DNA from: an uncultured Lachnospiraceae bacterium
GTDB lineage: Bacteria > Bacillota > Clostridia > Lachnospirales > Lachnospiraceae
Direction of reading: 5' to 3'
Assembly: GCA_910579465.1 (NCBI GenBank)
Contig: CAJTUB010000004.1
Location: forward strand, 248,436 to 312,435
Length of the DNA: 64,000 nt
Position numbers and translations under genes: made by a program. Below, one piece after another: positions 51,083 through 58,863 of the stretch. Each line of letters starts with the position of its first letter. Positions within the stretch are counted from its first letter, which is position 1. The notes beneath the pieces were generated by a model. It saw only the letters and a program-made list of their open reading frames with translations, had not been told where the DNA came from and searched no databases.

Positions 51083-51664
51083 CTATCTCGCTAAATTAGA
51101 CTCCTTGCGGTCTATCTCTATCAGATAGCATTCATGTGTCTTAGTGTCAAAGTAAAAGGTGGTTTTATACTGCTTTTTTTTGCTCCGGTAAACCAGCTGA
51201 TAGGAAACGCTTTCCTCTGCCGGTTCCCCGAAGAGCGCAATCAGCTCATCCTTGGTTTTTCCGAAGAACTCCTTTCCCTCGTAGGTTGCCTGAAGACCGG
51301 TAAGATTTCCTGCCTTATCCTTGGACTTCGCGGTGATTTCAAACACGGCACAGTCTTCATACGGTTTCTTACTGCTGCTGCGGTTTAAAACAGACACTCC
51401 GCCCATGGAAATGGAGCGGTCATCTCCGTTATAATAGGACAAGGATTCTTTAAAAGAGGAGCCTGCCAGGCTGCTGTCATTATTTGACAGCCAAAAACCT
51501 GCCTCATTCAAATCGGAAATCTTCAGCTTTGCCAAATTCAAATCTGTCCCGTTCAGGGCAAGCTTAGGCGGGGTATCCTTGTTTATCATCGTGGTAATGA
51601 AAACTAATGCGAATCCGGCTATAATGCATGCTGCGACATAGAGTAACGTTTTCTTCTGCTTCAT
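51083..51664 (-). CDS. Membrane-anchored hypothetical protein
   Basis: A 193-residue protein. An N-terminal helix (TLLYVAACIIAGFALVFITT) anchors it, and the rest is extracytoplasmic with no cysteine in a lipobox position. The C-terminal part (DELIALFGEPAEE…YQLVYRSKKKQYKTTFYFD) looks like a small β-sheet domain of the kind seen in BamE/SmpA-like proteins, but I cannot confirm that. AGGAGG precedes ATG 51664; the upstream in-frame extension is not supported. A consensus promoter lies upstream. Confidence 0.62.
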   Translation of the reverse strand: MKQKKTLLYVAACIIAGFALVFITTMINKDTPPKLALNGTDLNLAKLKISDLNEAGFWLSNNDSSLAGSSFKESLSYYNGDDRSISMGGVSVLNRSSSKKPYEDCAVFEITAKSKDKAGNLTGLQATYEGKEFFGKTKDELIALFGEPAEESVSYQLVYRSKKKQYKTTFYFDTKTHECYLIEIDRKESNLAR

Positions 51665-51727
51665 TTTACTTTTCCTCCTTAAAACCTTTGCCGTGTATTT
51701 TGCGGCACAAATTTTTTTATCAAGTGG

Positions 51728-51756
51728 ATTATACTCCGTTCTTACGGATTTGTCCA
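51728..51756 (-). promoter_or_regulatory. Promoter for the anchored hypothetical protein
   Basis: On the minus strand: TGGACA (51756-51751), 17-nt spacer, TATAAT (51733-51728). Confidence 0.55.
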
Positions 51757-51770
51757 GTGTGCTGGTACTC

Positions 51771-51813
51771 GAGTTTCCGCATTTTTTAGCAACCATGAAA
51801 AGTCCCAAAGAAG
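51771..51813 (+). repeat. Solo end of the large palindrome family
   Basis: GAGTTTCCGCATTTTTTAGC, then AACCATGAAAAGTCCC. Same ordered motifs as the distal arm of copy B, with no core or second arm. It lies immediately upstream of a promoter for the rRNA methyltransferase. Confidence 0.65.
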
Positions 51814-51814
51814 C

Positions 51815-51843
51815 TTGACCATTTTAGGTAAGTATGGCAAAAT
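51815..51843 (+). promoter_or_regulatory. Putative promoter for the rRNA methyltransferase
   Basis: TTGACC at 51815-51820, 17 nt, CAAAAT at 51838-51843. The -10 is weak. Confidence 0.4.
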
Positions 51844-51898
51844 GATGATAAAAGAGCATGCTTTCCGGTTGGAAAAGCAATGAAGTGAGGATACAGGT

Positions 51899-53350
51899 AT
51901 GAAAAAAGGAATGGAATATATCGGAGCAGTAGAGCGTGTGGATTTTCCGAATAAAGGGCTTGTCCGTATGATACCGGTGGAAGGATGTGAAGACGGCAGT
52001 GGAGAAAAGGACATCCGGGTGACGGTAAAAGGGGCATTGAAGGGGCAGAAAATCCGTTTCCGTCTGACAAAGCTCCATAAAGGCAGTAAAAAGGCGGAGG
52101 GACGTCTGCTTGAGGTGCTGGAACCGGCGCCGCAGGAAATCAAGGCGCCGTGCAGTCTGTTTGGAAGCTGTGGCGGCTGCGCTTACCAGAGCCTTCCTTA
52201 TGAGGAACAGCTTGCCTTAAAAGAGGAGCAGATAAAGCGTCTGATGGATGCCGTGATTACCGGACCGTATGAGTTTATGCCAATTCGCAGAAGCCCGCAG
52301 CCGGAGCACTATCGGAATAAAATGGAGTTTTCCTTCGGCAACGGGCAAAAGAACGGTCCTTTAGCGTTAGGACTTCATAAGAAGGGCAGTTTTTATGATA
52401 TCCTGACAACGGATCAGTGCAGAATAGTCCATGAGGATTACAATCTGATTCTGAAAGAAGTGCTTGCTCTGGCGGAAGAGACCGGACTGGCACATTTCCA
52501 TAAAATAACGCACAAGGGGTACTTCAGGCATCTTGTCATCCGCCGCGGGCAAAAAACCGGGGAGATTCTCATAAACCTTGTGACAAGCTCAGATACGGAG
52601 ACCCGTTCTGCGGATGATGCGGGACAGGGAAAGTCTGGTACCTTTTGTGAGGAAGCATTTTTTCAAACGCTTTGCCGCAGGCTGCAGGCGCTCCCGCTTG
52701 AGGGAAGGCTTGTCGGGATTCTCCACAGCAGGAACAACAGCCCTGCCGATATCGTAGCCAGTGAGGAAACAACGGTGCTGTACGGGACCGACCATTTTTA
52801 CGAGGAGCTTCTGGGACTGCGTTTTAAAATTACGCCGTTTTCCTTCTTCCAGACCAATTCCCTCGGCGCCGAGGTGCTTTACCGCACCGCCCGGGAGTTC
52901 ATCGGGGAAGCGGACGGGAAGGTAGTCTTTGATCTTTACAGCGGCACCGGAACGATTGCGCAGATGATGGCTTCCGTAGCAAAAAAGGTAATCGGCGTGG
53001 AAATTGTGGAAGAGGCGGTAGAAGCGGCAAAGGAGAATGCGAAAGAAAACGGGCTTGCTAACTGTGAGTTTATTGCAGGGGATGTTTTAAAGGTACTGGA
53101 CACGATAGAGGAGCGTCCGGATTTGATTGTGTTAGACCCGCCGCGGGACGGCATCCACCCGCGGGCACTGGAAAAGATTATCGCTTACGGCGTGGAGCAT
53201 CTGGTGTATATCTCCTGCAAGCCGACCAGCCTGCAAAGAGACCTGGTTACGCTGCAGGAAAACGGATATTGTGTAAAGAAGGTATGCCCGGTGGATGAAT
53301 TTCCGATGACAGCGCATGTTGAGAGTGTGGTACTTTTGTCTCGCAAATGA
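51899..53350 (+). CDS. 23S rRNA (uracil-5-)-methyltransferase, RumA/RlmD family
   Basis: A 483-residue SAM enzyme with an N-terminal TRAM-like domain (about 1-75), an iron-sulfur cysteine cluster CSLFGSCGGCAYQ, the SAM motif VVFDLYSGTGTIAQMM, and the catalytic-site motifs VLDPPRDGIHP and YISCKPTSLQRDL (nucleophile Cys). It makes 5-methyluridine in 23S rRNA, at U1939 or U747 in the named E. coli enzymes. Many Clostridia have several paralogues, so the exact site is not assigned. Confidence 0.88.
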   Translation: MKKGMEYIGAVERVDFPNKGLVRMIPVEGCEDGSGEKDIRVTVKGALKGQKIRFRLTKLHKGSKKAEGRLLEVLEPAPQEIKAPCSLFGSCGGCAYQSLPYEEQLALKEEQIKRLMDAVITGPYEFMPIRRSPQPEHYRNKMEFSFGNGQKNGPLALGLHKKGSFYDILTTDQCRIVHEDYNLILKEVLALAEETGLAHFHKITHKGYFRHLVIRRGQKTGEILINLVTSSDTETRSADDAGQGKSGTFCEEAFFQTLCRRLQALPLEGRLVGILHSRNNSPADIVASEETTVLYGTDHFYEELLGLRFKITPFSFFQTNSLGAEVLYRTAREFIGEADGKVVFDLYSGTGTIAQMMASVAKKVIGVEIVEEAVEAAKENAKENGLANCEFIAGDVLKVLDTIEERPDLIVLDPPRDGIHPRALEKIIAYGVEHLVYISCKPTSLQRDLVTLQENGYCVKKVCPVDEFPMTAHVESVVLLSRK

Positions 53351-53502
53351 CCAGAGAGTCATGGTAATACATCTGCCCAGGCAGCTTACTTATACGCCAA
53401 TGAAGCAGATATGCCGGATGTTGTTTTGTTTGAAAAGACAGCGAAACAGTGAAGGGATGAAAATCTGACAATAAGATGAAACAAAGGAGAGGAGACGGTA
53501 AA

Positions 53503-54744
53503 ATGTATCTGAGAGAGAAACGAATTAAAATCCTGAAAATAAAAAATGTGATTTTAGTGACTTTGGGACTATTTTTTGTTGCGTCATCAGTTTTGGTAAT
53601 GGTTTCGCTGATTTCGCATTACCATGATGATTTGGAAACAGTTTTAGAGGCAAGGGCAACCCCGGATTGTGTGAAGGACACTATTATAGGTGTGATTTTT
53701 TTGCTTATAGCGGGTATATCAAGGCACCTGATCGGGGATGCAAATATCTATTCCGCTTATTTTGAGGGGGATTTGTCCGGTTATATCCAATATAATGATT
53801 TGGCGGAGGTCACAGGAAAAAGTAAGGGTAGGGTAAAACGGCAGTTACATTTTTTCCGCAGAATCTATATGAAGGGTTATGAACTGGAAATTGTGGAGCA
53901 GACGGAACAGGTTGTTCTGAACAGTAAAAAATGTATGTGTGAGTGCCAGCATTGTGGCGCTTCGATTGAAAAACGAATTTATTTTACAGGGGTCTGTCCT
54001 TATTGCGGAAGTTCGGATTTGTTTGCAAAGGTTCTGACAGGCAGCAGGTTTTACAGCATCAGGAATGAGATGGAGGAAGGTATAAAAAATCCGGAATTTT
54101 ATTCTTTAAAAAAGCTTAAAGTGAGAAGGGGGCTGTTCCAGTTTTACTTGTGCCTGGGGGCGTCTGCGCTTGCAATCGGGATGATTATCTGTCTGGGGAA
54201 CATTGTTGACTACAATAACAAAGAATATTTAAAGGAAGTGCTGCTGTCGGGTAAGAGTCATTATTCTTCTTATGCATTGATTAAAGCGCAAATCATGGAT
54301 AATAGTATTTCTGGCGCCGTGCTTGCGTTGGCATTTGCACCCGTTGTTATCAACCGATTTAAGAAGATAAAATATATTGATTGTACAAATGATTGTTCGC
54401 AGTATTTTTCGCAATGTAAGACGCCGTTTGTGGAGGCGGAAGAACTGCCTGTCGTGAAATATAAAGCAAATAAAAAGAGAGGGCTGAAGCTGGTCAGAGG
54501 TGCGCTCCGGCAGCATTATCTTTTGAACTGTACGTTTGAAAAGCATGAAGGCGTGCTGAAGGTGGCGCTCGCGAAGAAAATCGTCAAGGACCAATGCCCG
54601 TCCTGTGGAGGTGCCATTGTCGGAGCAGTTGACGAACAGTATCAATGCAGATACTGTGGAACTGTTATTATGGGCGTTATTCGGTCTAAAGCAATTATAT
54701 CAGATTCCTGTGAAAAGAACAGGACAAATTTGAATAAATGGTAA
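53503..54744 (+). CDS. Membrane protein with two zinc ribbons, function unknown
   Basis: About 413 residues. Two N-terminal helices (about 14-40 and 55-75) are followed by a soluble domain with a winged-helix-like stretch (LAEVTGKSKGRVKRQL) and a CxxC…CxxC zinc ribbon (CQHCG…CPYCG). Two more helices (about 205-225 and 270-290) come next, and a second ribbon (CPSCGG…CRYCG) lies near the end. ATG 53503 has GAGGAGACGG upstream. The lower GC and Lys/Tyr content differ from the neighbours. Possibly a membrane-tethered regulator, but I do not recognise the family. Confidence 0.62.
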   Translation: MYLREKRIKILKIKNVILVTLGLFFVASSVLVMVSLISHYHDDLETVLEARATPDCVKDTIIGVIFLLIAGISRHLIGDANIYSAYFEGDLSGYIQYNDLAEVTGKSKGRVKRQLHFFRRIYMKGYELEIVEQTEQVVLNSKKCMCECQHCGASIEKRIYFTGVCPYCGSSDLFAKVLTGSRFYSIRNEMEEGIKNPEFYSLKKLKVRRGLFQFYLCLGASALAIGMIICLGNIVDYNNKEYLKEVLLSGKSHYSSYALIKAQIMDNSISGAVLALAFAPVVINRFKKIKYIDCTNDCSQYFSQCKTPFVEAEELPVVKYKANKKRGLKLVRGALRQHYLLNCTFEKHEGVLKVALAKKIVKDQCPSCGGAIVGAVDEQYQCRYCGTVIMGVIRSKAIISDSCEKNRTNLNKW

Positions 54745-54798
54745 AATTTATTAGAATAGGAAAATCGGCAAAACACACTGATTCTGGAAGGAAAAGCT

Positions 54799-55281
54799 AT
54801 GGCGATATGTTTGTATGGATATAATGAAAAAATTGAATTCACTATTTCGGAAGTGATAGGTTTTCCTGACTCGACAAGCTATGAAGGCGGCTATGACCTT
54901 ATCTGTAAGCTTGTTATTGATATCGGCTGTTTTCATATACAGTGTGACAGGTTATTTTCGGCAACCGGCGCATTATATCGTTTTGTCGATGAATTAAGGG
55001 CTTGTTATAATACATTAAATGGAACTGCAGAATACAGGCTTTTGCTGGAGAATGATTTATCCTTTCAGGTAGTTATGGAGTCAGGCGGTCATGCAGTTGT
55101 CAACGGGAGATTCCAGGAAAGACCGGATAAAAATAATATTTTTGAGTTTGAAATGGAAACCGACCAGACCTGCTTTTTGTCAGTGCTTCAGGAGATAGAA
55201 GCATTAAAGGAAGTATATGGCGGAATAACGGGGAAAGAAGAGTTAGCAGACGGGGAAACTCAAGGATTCAGAAAGGCTTGA
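54799..55281 (+). CDS. WapI-type immunity-like protein
   Basis: A 160-residue soluble protein. The run ATGALYRFVDELRACYNTLN, GTAEYRLLLENDLSFQV, GHAVVNGRF and FEFEMETDQTCFLSVL resembles WapI-family immunity proteins, which neutralise the C-terminal toxins of wall-associated polymorphic toxins. No toxin gene is next to it, so it may be an orphan immunity gene. The last 10 residues are rich in Gly and Lys and may be a decayed extension. The start has GGAAGG upstream. Confidence 0.5.
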   Translation: MAICLYGYNEKIEFTISEVIGFPDSTSYEGGYDLICKLVIDIGCFHIQCDRLFSATGALYRFVDELRACYNTLNGTAEYRLLLENDLSFQVVMESGGHAVVNGRFQERPDKNNIFEFEMETDQTCFLSVLQEIEALKEVYGGITGKEELADGETQGFRKA

Positions 55282-55304
55282 CATGCGCTGACGTTCATGG
55301 TACT
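55279..55304 (+). promoter_or_regulatory. Putative promoter for the GNAT leader
   Basis: TTGACA overlapping the previous stop, 17 nt, then TACTAT (within TACTATAATAATAG). Confidence 0.5.
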
Positions 55305-55338
55305 ATAATAATAGTTTTATCAGATAGGAGGCTTATGT

Positions 55339-55359
55339 ATGTTGATTTGTTTGAGATAA
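55339..55359 (+). CDS. Leader peptide (6 codons)
   Basis: MLICLR then TAA, with AGGAGG 6 nt upstream. The last codons overlap pairing segment 1 (GTTTGAGAT), so a stalled ribosome there would free segment 2. A 10-codon frame from 55335 is too close to the ribosome site. Small-peptide status is inferred from layout only. Confidence 0.5.
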   Translation: MLICLR

Positions 55360-55503
55360 ATAAATAGCGGTTTATTTCGTTAAAACGAAATGCTTTTATT
55401 GTGTTGCCCAAAAGCAAACATCTCAAACGAATTATGATTTACATAGGTGCTCTGTATTTACTTTTCATACAGATGTATTTTTTATACCGTTCTTTGAGAT
55501 GCG

Positions 55504-55530
55504 CCACTTATTTTTGTAAGTGGTATTTTT
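55504..55530 (+). terminator. Leader terminator before the GNAT gene
   Basis: CCACTTA/TAAGTGG with a 6-nt loop, followed by TATTTTTATT. It ends 37 nt before the GNAT start codon. Confidence 0.75.
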
Positions 55531-55566
55531 ATTGGAAGTATTAATGAAAGAAAGGTTGGATGAAAA

Positions 55567-56007
55567 ATGAAAGTAGAAAAAATTGATGAAACACATGCAT
55601 ATTTTAATAAGCTGATTGATTACGCAAGAAATTGCTCCTGGGTTGCAGGAGACCACCTTGCATCAATGTTGGAGGAGCGGGTTTTTACCGATTGGGAAAG
55701 CGCGTTTGCCGCGGTGATTGATGAACGCATTGTTGGTTTTTGTACCTTTATGAAAACCGATTACTACCCGGATAATAAGTATTTTCCATGGATCAGCACG
55801 ATTTTCGTGGATGAGGAATACCGGGGGAAACGTATCAGTCAGCAAATGATAGAGGCAGTCATCGGGTATGCGAAAAACTGTGGGTTTTCTCATGTGTATA
55901 TTCCATCAGATATGACCGGCTTTTATGAAAAGTATGGGTTTGAGAAAATTGATGAGTTAGAAAATTATGGCGGTGATGTTGATCAAATTTTTGTGAAAGA
56001 GATTTAG
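55567..56007 (+). CDS. GNAT acetyltransferase under leader control
   Basis: A 146-residue N-acetyltransferase with IFVDEEYRGKRISQQMIEAV (acetyl-CoA motif A) and CGFSHVYIPSDMTGFYEKYGF. The conserved Gly/Arg pattern is RGKRIS rather than the full Q/RxxGxG/A. The attenuator upstream suggests it is induced by a drug that stalls ribosomes, which would make it a resistance candidate. The substrate cannot be read from the sequence. The start ATG follows AAAGG. Confidence 0.75.
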   Translation: MKVEKIDETHAYFNKLIDYARNCSWVAGDHLASMLEERVFTDWESAFAAVIDERIVGFCTFMKTDYYPDNKYFPWISTIFVDEEYRGKRISQQMIEAVIGYAKNCGFSHVYIPSDMTGFYEKYGFEKIDELENYGGDVDQIFVKEI

Positions 56008-56103
56008 ATGTGTCCCTGTTTTGTGGAATTGAGGAATAGGCAGGAGTTGTAGCAGTTCAAAGCGGGGAACAGACAAACAGAAGGACCGGATGCGGAGGAG
56101 ACA

Positions 56104-58188
56104 ATGGAAAACCAGATAGATAAAATAGTAGCACAGATTTTCAGAAAAGAATTTTTTTGCGAAGATGTGGAGACGGCAAAGGAAAAGGTGACTGCCGCTT
56201 TCCGGAAGAAATACGAGGAGCTCCTTTTGGAGTATAGTGCAATTCAGGCGATGGGAATTTTAATGAGCCGGTACGGAACTGTTGCGGATGCTGCAAAGCT
56301 TGCGGGATACACAACAGAGCAGATAGCGTCCTGGCATGGCGGCAGGGAGGCACTGACAAAAAGGGAGGTTGTCAAAAGGTTCCGGAAGGTGAGGTATGGG
56401 ATTTATGCCGGTTCTTTCTGTTTTATCTTTCTGGTAGTTTCCTTGATGAATCTTTTTTTGTACCGGACCTTGTTCTGGCTGCTTCAGACCCTGCTCTATG
56501 CACTGATTGCGGCAGGCTGTGCTGCTTTTGTCTACAAAAAGGGAGAGGCATTCCGGTATCGTTGTATCTGTTTTGATGCAGGAGCGGAAGGCAGCATGAA
56601 AAGGCTTCTGGACCGGTATTATAAGCGGATGCTGAACAGCTTTGCCATAGCGTTTGCGGGTCTTTTTTTGCTTCTTTATATTTCTGGTATCGGTATACTG
56701 AGGATAGGAATGAATTGGGGCGAGGTTTTTTCTTCGATTTATTCCGGGGTTTTTCTGATTGAGCTGGTTGCCTACGCAGTAATAAAAAATACAGTATGTG
56801 TCTGGTGGCTCTGCCGTGCGTTTCCTGACGGAAGAAGAAGGGCTATGCGAAAGTACAGCGGCTGTATGGCGGCGTGTTCTGCCGTCTATTGGAGCCTGTG
56901 CATTTTAGTTGTTTTTCTGGTCAGGGACAAGGTGGAAAATTTATTCGGAGTCGTCAGTCTATTCGCAGTGATTTATTGTATTCTTTGGATTACTGCGAAT
57001 CTGACAATCCGTCAGAATGTTGTATTTGCAAACCTGCGGCTGAATCTCCGGAGGGCGGCAGTCATAGGCATGAGTCTTCTTCTGGTAAGCTCTTATCATA
57101 TGATGCAGATGGACCGGTATCTGCTCCAGCCGTATATCTCTACCATTAACAGGGCAGATATCATGCCGGACCGGATTACTTATAACGAAAACAATGGTGT
57201 GTATACAATTACGACGGAGAAGGAAGAGTTTAAGATTCTGCAGCTGACGGACATTCATCTGGGAGGAAGTGTCGGCTCGGCATTAAAGGATTATAAAGCG
57301 CTGACTGCCTGCTATAAGCTGATTCAGCATACGAAGCCGGATTTTGTGATTGTAACCGGAGATCTTGTATTTCCGCTGGGGGTGATGTCGTTTTCGTTCA
57401 ATAATACGGCGCCGGTGATGCAGTTTGCTTCCTTTATGCGAAATCTCGGAATCCCGTGGGCATTTACCTATGGAAATCACGATACGGAATCTCTGGCGAA
57501 CGGGAGCGTATCGGAAATGGATACGCTGTTTCAGGCACTTTCGTTTAAAACGTCGGGGAATCTGCTGTATCCCTATATACAGCCTGATATTACAGGGAGG
57601 AACAATCAGCTGATAGAAATCAGAAATGCGGACGGGAGCTTAAATCAGGCATTGTTTTTATTGGATTCCAATGACTATATTGACGGTGTAATGAACCAGT
57701 ATGACTATATCCATGACGATGAAGTACAGTGGTACAAGAACCAGGTGGAACGACTGAACGAGGAAGAGGGAAGGCTGGTTTCCTCCCTGTTGTTTTTCCA
57801 TATGCCGCTGCAGGAATACCGGACGGCATATGAGCTCTATGAAGCCGGCAGTGATGAGGTGGAATATTTCTTTGGCGCGAATAACGAGAAGATGATAGAT
57901 AAGGTATGCTGTTCGGAATATCCAAGCAGTCTGTTCCGGACGGCGAAGGAGCTTGGAAGTACAAAGGCAATGTTCTGCGGCCATGACCATTATAACAATC
58001 TGTCTGTAGCCTATGAGGGAATCCGTCTGACCTACGGAATGAGCATCGATTATCTGGCAATGCCCGGTATCGGGGAGGATACGGAGCAGCGAGGCGGTAC
58101 GTTGATTACCCTGCACCGGGATTCCTCCTATGACATTTCCCAGGTAAAATTGACAGAGATAGGAGGGGAGATGAAAAGTGATAGATGA
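56104..58188 (+). CDS. Multi-helix membrane protein with metallophosphoesterase domain
   Basis: A 694-residue protein. A cytoplasmic N-terminal region of about 95 residues includes a possible helix-turn-helix (YGTVADAAKLAGYTTEQIASW). About eight helices follow (about 100-340), then a calcineurin-like phosphoesterase with metal motifs LTDIHLGG, VTGDLVFP, GNHDTE, FFHMPL and GHDHYNN. All metal-ligand motifs are intact. It probably hydrolyses a phosphate ester at the membrane surface. The joining of a DNA-binding-like head to a phosphoesterase is unusual, and the substrate is unknown. GGAGGAG lies upstream of the ATG. Confidence 0.72.
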   Translation: MENQIDKIVAQIFRKEFFCEDVETAKEKVTAAFRKKYEELLLEYSAIQAMGILMSRYGTVADAAKLAGYTTEQIASWHGGREALTKREVVKRFRKVRYGIYAGSFCFIFLVVSLMNLFLYRTLFWLLQTLLYALIAAGCAAFVYKKGEAFRYRCICFDAGAEGSMKRLLDRYYKRMLNSFAIAFAGLFLLLYISGIGILRIGMNWGEVFSSIYSGVFLIELVAYAVIKNTVCVWWLCRAFPDGRRRAMRKYSGCMAACSAVYWSLCILVVFLVRDKVENLFGVVSLFAVIYCILWITANLTIRQNVVFANLRLNLRRAAVIGMSLLLVSSYHMMQMDRYLLQPYISTINRADIMPDRITYNENNGVYTITTEKEEFKILQLTDIHLGGSVGSALKDYKALTACYKLIQHTKPDFVIVTGDLVFPLGVMSFSFNNTAPVMQFASFMRNLGIPWAFTYGNHDTESLANGSVSEMDTLFQALSFKTSGNLLYPYIQPDITGRNNQLIEIRNADGSLNQALFLLDSNDYIDGVMNQYDYIHDDEVQWYKNQVERLNEEEGRLVSSLLFFHMPLQEYRTAYELYEAGSDEVEYFFGANNEKMIDKVCCSEYPSSLFRTAKELGSTKAMFCGHDHYNNLSVAYEGIRLTYGMSIDYLAMPGIGEDTEQRGGTLITLHRDSSYDISQVKLTEIGGEMKSDR

Positions 58189-58269
58189 TATGCCGGAGCG
58201 TTGCATGGAATAATTTCCGCAGAAACGGGGATACTGTTCCTAAAAAACAAAGGGAGCTGAATCGAAATT

Positions 58270-58704
58270 ATGATTGAACCGGATACCATAAGAATGCTGC
58301 GGGAATGTGACGCGGGAATTAAAATGGGGGTTTCTTCCATTGATGAAGTTCTGGGCTATGTGCATTCCGAAACCTTTCGAAACTGTCTTACGACCTGTAA
58401 AAATGAGCATGAGAAGCTGAAAGATGAGATACAGGTTCTCCTGGAGGAATACCATGATGATGGGAAGGAGCCGAATCCGGTAGCAAAAGGCATGTCATGG
58501 ATGAAAACAAACGTTAAGCTGATTATGAATGAATCGGATGAAACAATTGCCGATTTAATGACGGACGGCTGTAACATGGGTGTAAAGACGCTCAATAAGT
58601 ATTTGAACCAGTTCAAGGCAGCTGACGAAAAGACCAAGGATATTACAAAGCGTCTGATTCAGCTGGAGGAACGACTTGTGGAGGATATCCGTCCGTATTT
58701 GTAG
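58270..58704 (+). CDS. Hypothetical helical protein (ferritin-like)
   Basis: A 144-residue protein that is almost all α-helix, with HEKLKDEIQVLLEEYHDDGK and long amphipathic stretches suggesting a four-helix bundle, like small DUF2383-type proteins. It starts with GGGAGCTG upstream and ends before a strong terminator. I see no catalytic motif. It may be co-transcribed with the phosphoesterase 81 nt upstream. Confidence 0.6.
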   Translation: MIEPDTIRMLRECDAGIKMGVSSIDEVLGYVHSETFRNCLTTCKNEHEKLKDEIQVLLEEYHDDGKEPNPVAKGMSWMKTNVKLIMNESDETIADLMTDGCNMGVKTLNKYLNQFKAADEKTKDITKRLIQLEERLVEDIRPYL

Positions 58705-58771
58705 GCGGTGTTACGGTCATATCCTGTGCCGTTTTCTTACAGGCGGTCAGAGCAGCTGACGGTAAAAGGAA

Positions 58772-58842
58772 GAGCTGCTATCCTGTTTTGCATTTGCCTG
58801 ACGAAGCGTAAGTGTATGCAAAACAGGATGGTGGCTCTCTTT
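58772..58842 (+). terminator. Long hairpin terminator
   Basis: GAGCTGCTATCCTGTTTTGC pairs with GCAAAACAGGATGGTGGCTC, followed by a T run (TCTTTTTCTG). The stem is about 20 bp across a 26-nt loop. The TTTTGCA/TGCAAAA base of the loop echoes the core border of the large palindromes. Confidence 0.7.
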
Positions 58843-58863
58843 TTCTGTACAGAGGTTCTGTTC

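Larger units (their letters stand above)
55327..55530 (+). promoter_or_regulatory. Attenuation-type leader of the GNAT gene
   Basis: AGGAGG (55327-55332) and a 6-codon leader ORF are followed by three mutually exclusive segments: GTTTGAGAT (55349-55357), ATCTCAAAC (55420-55428) and TTTGAGAT (55493-55500). Segment 2 can pair with 1 or 3. The last segment leads into a terminator. A hairpin ATTTCGTT/AACGAAAT (about 55373-55390) sits between. The layout is typical of antibiotic-inducible resistance leaders. Confidence 0.65.
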
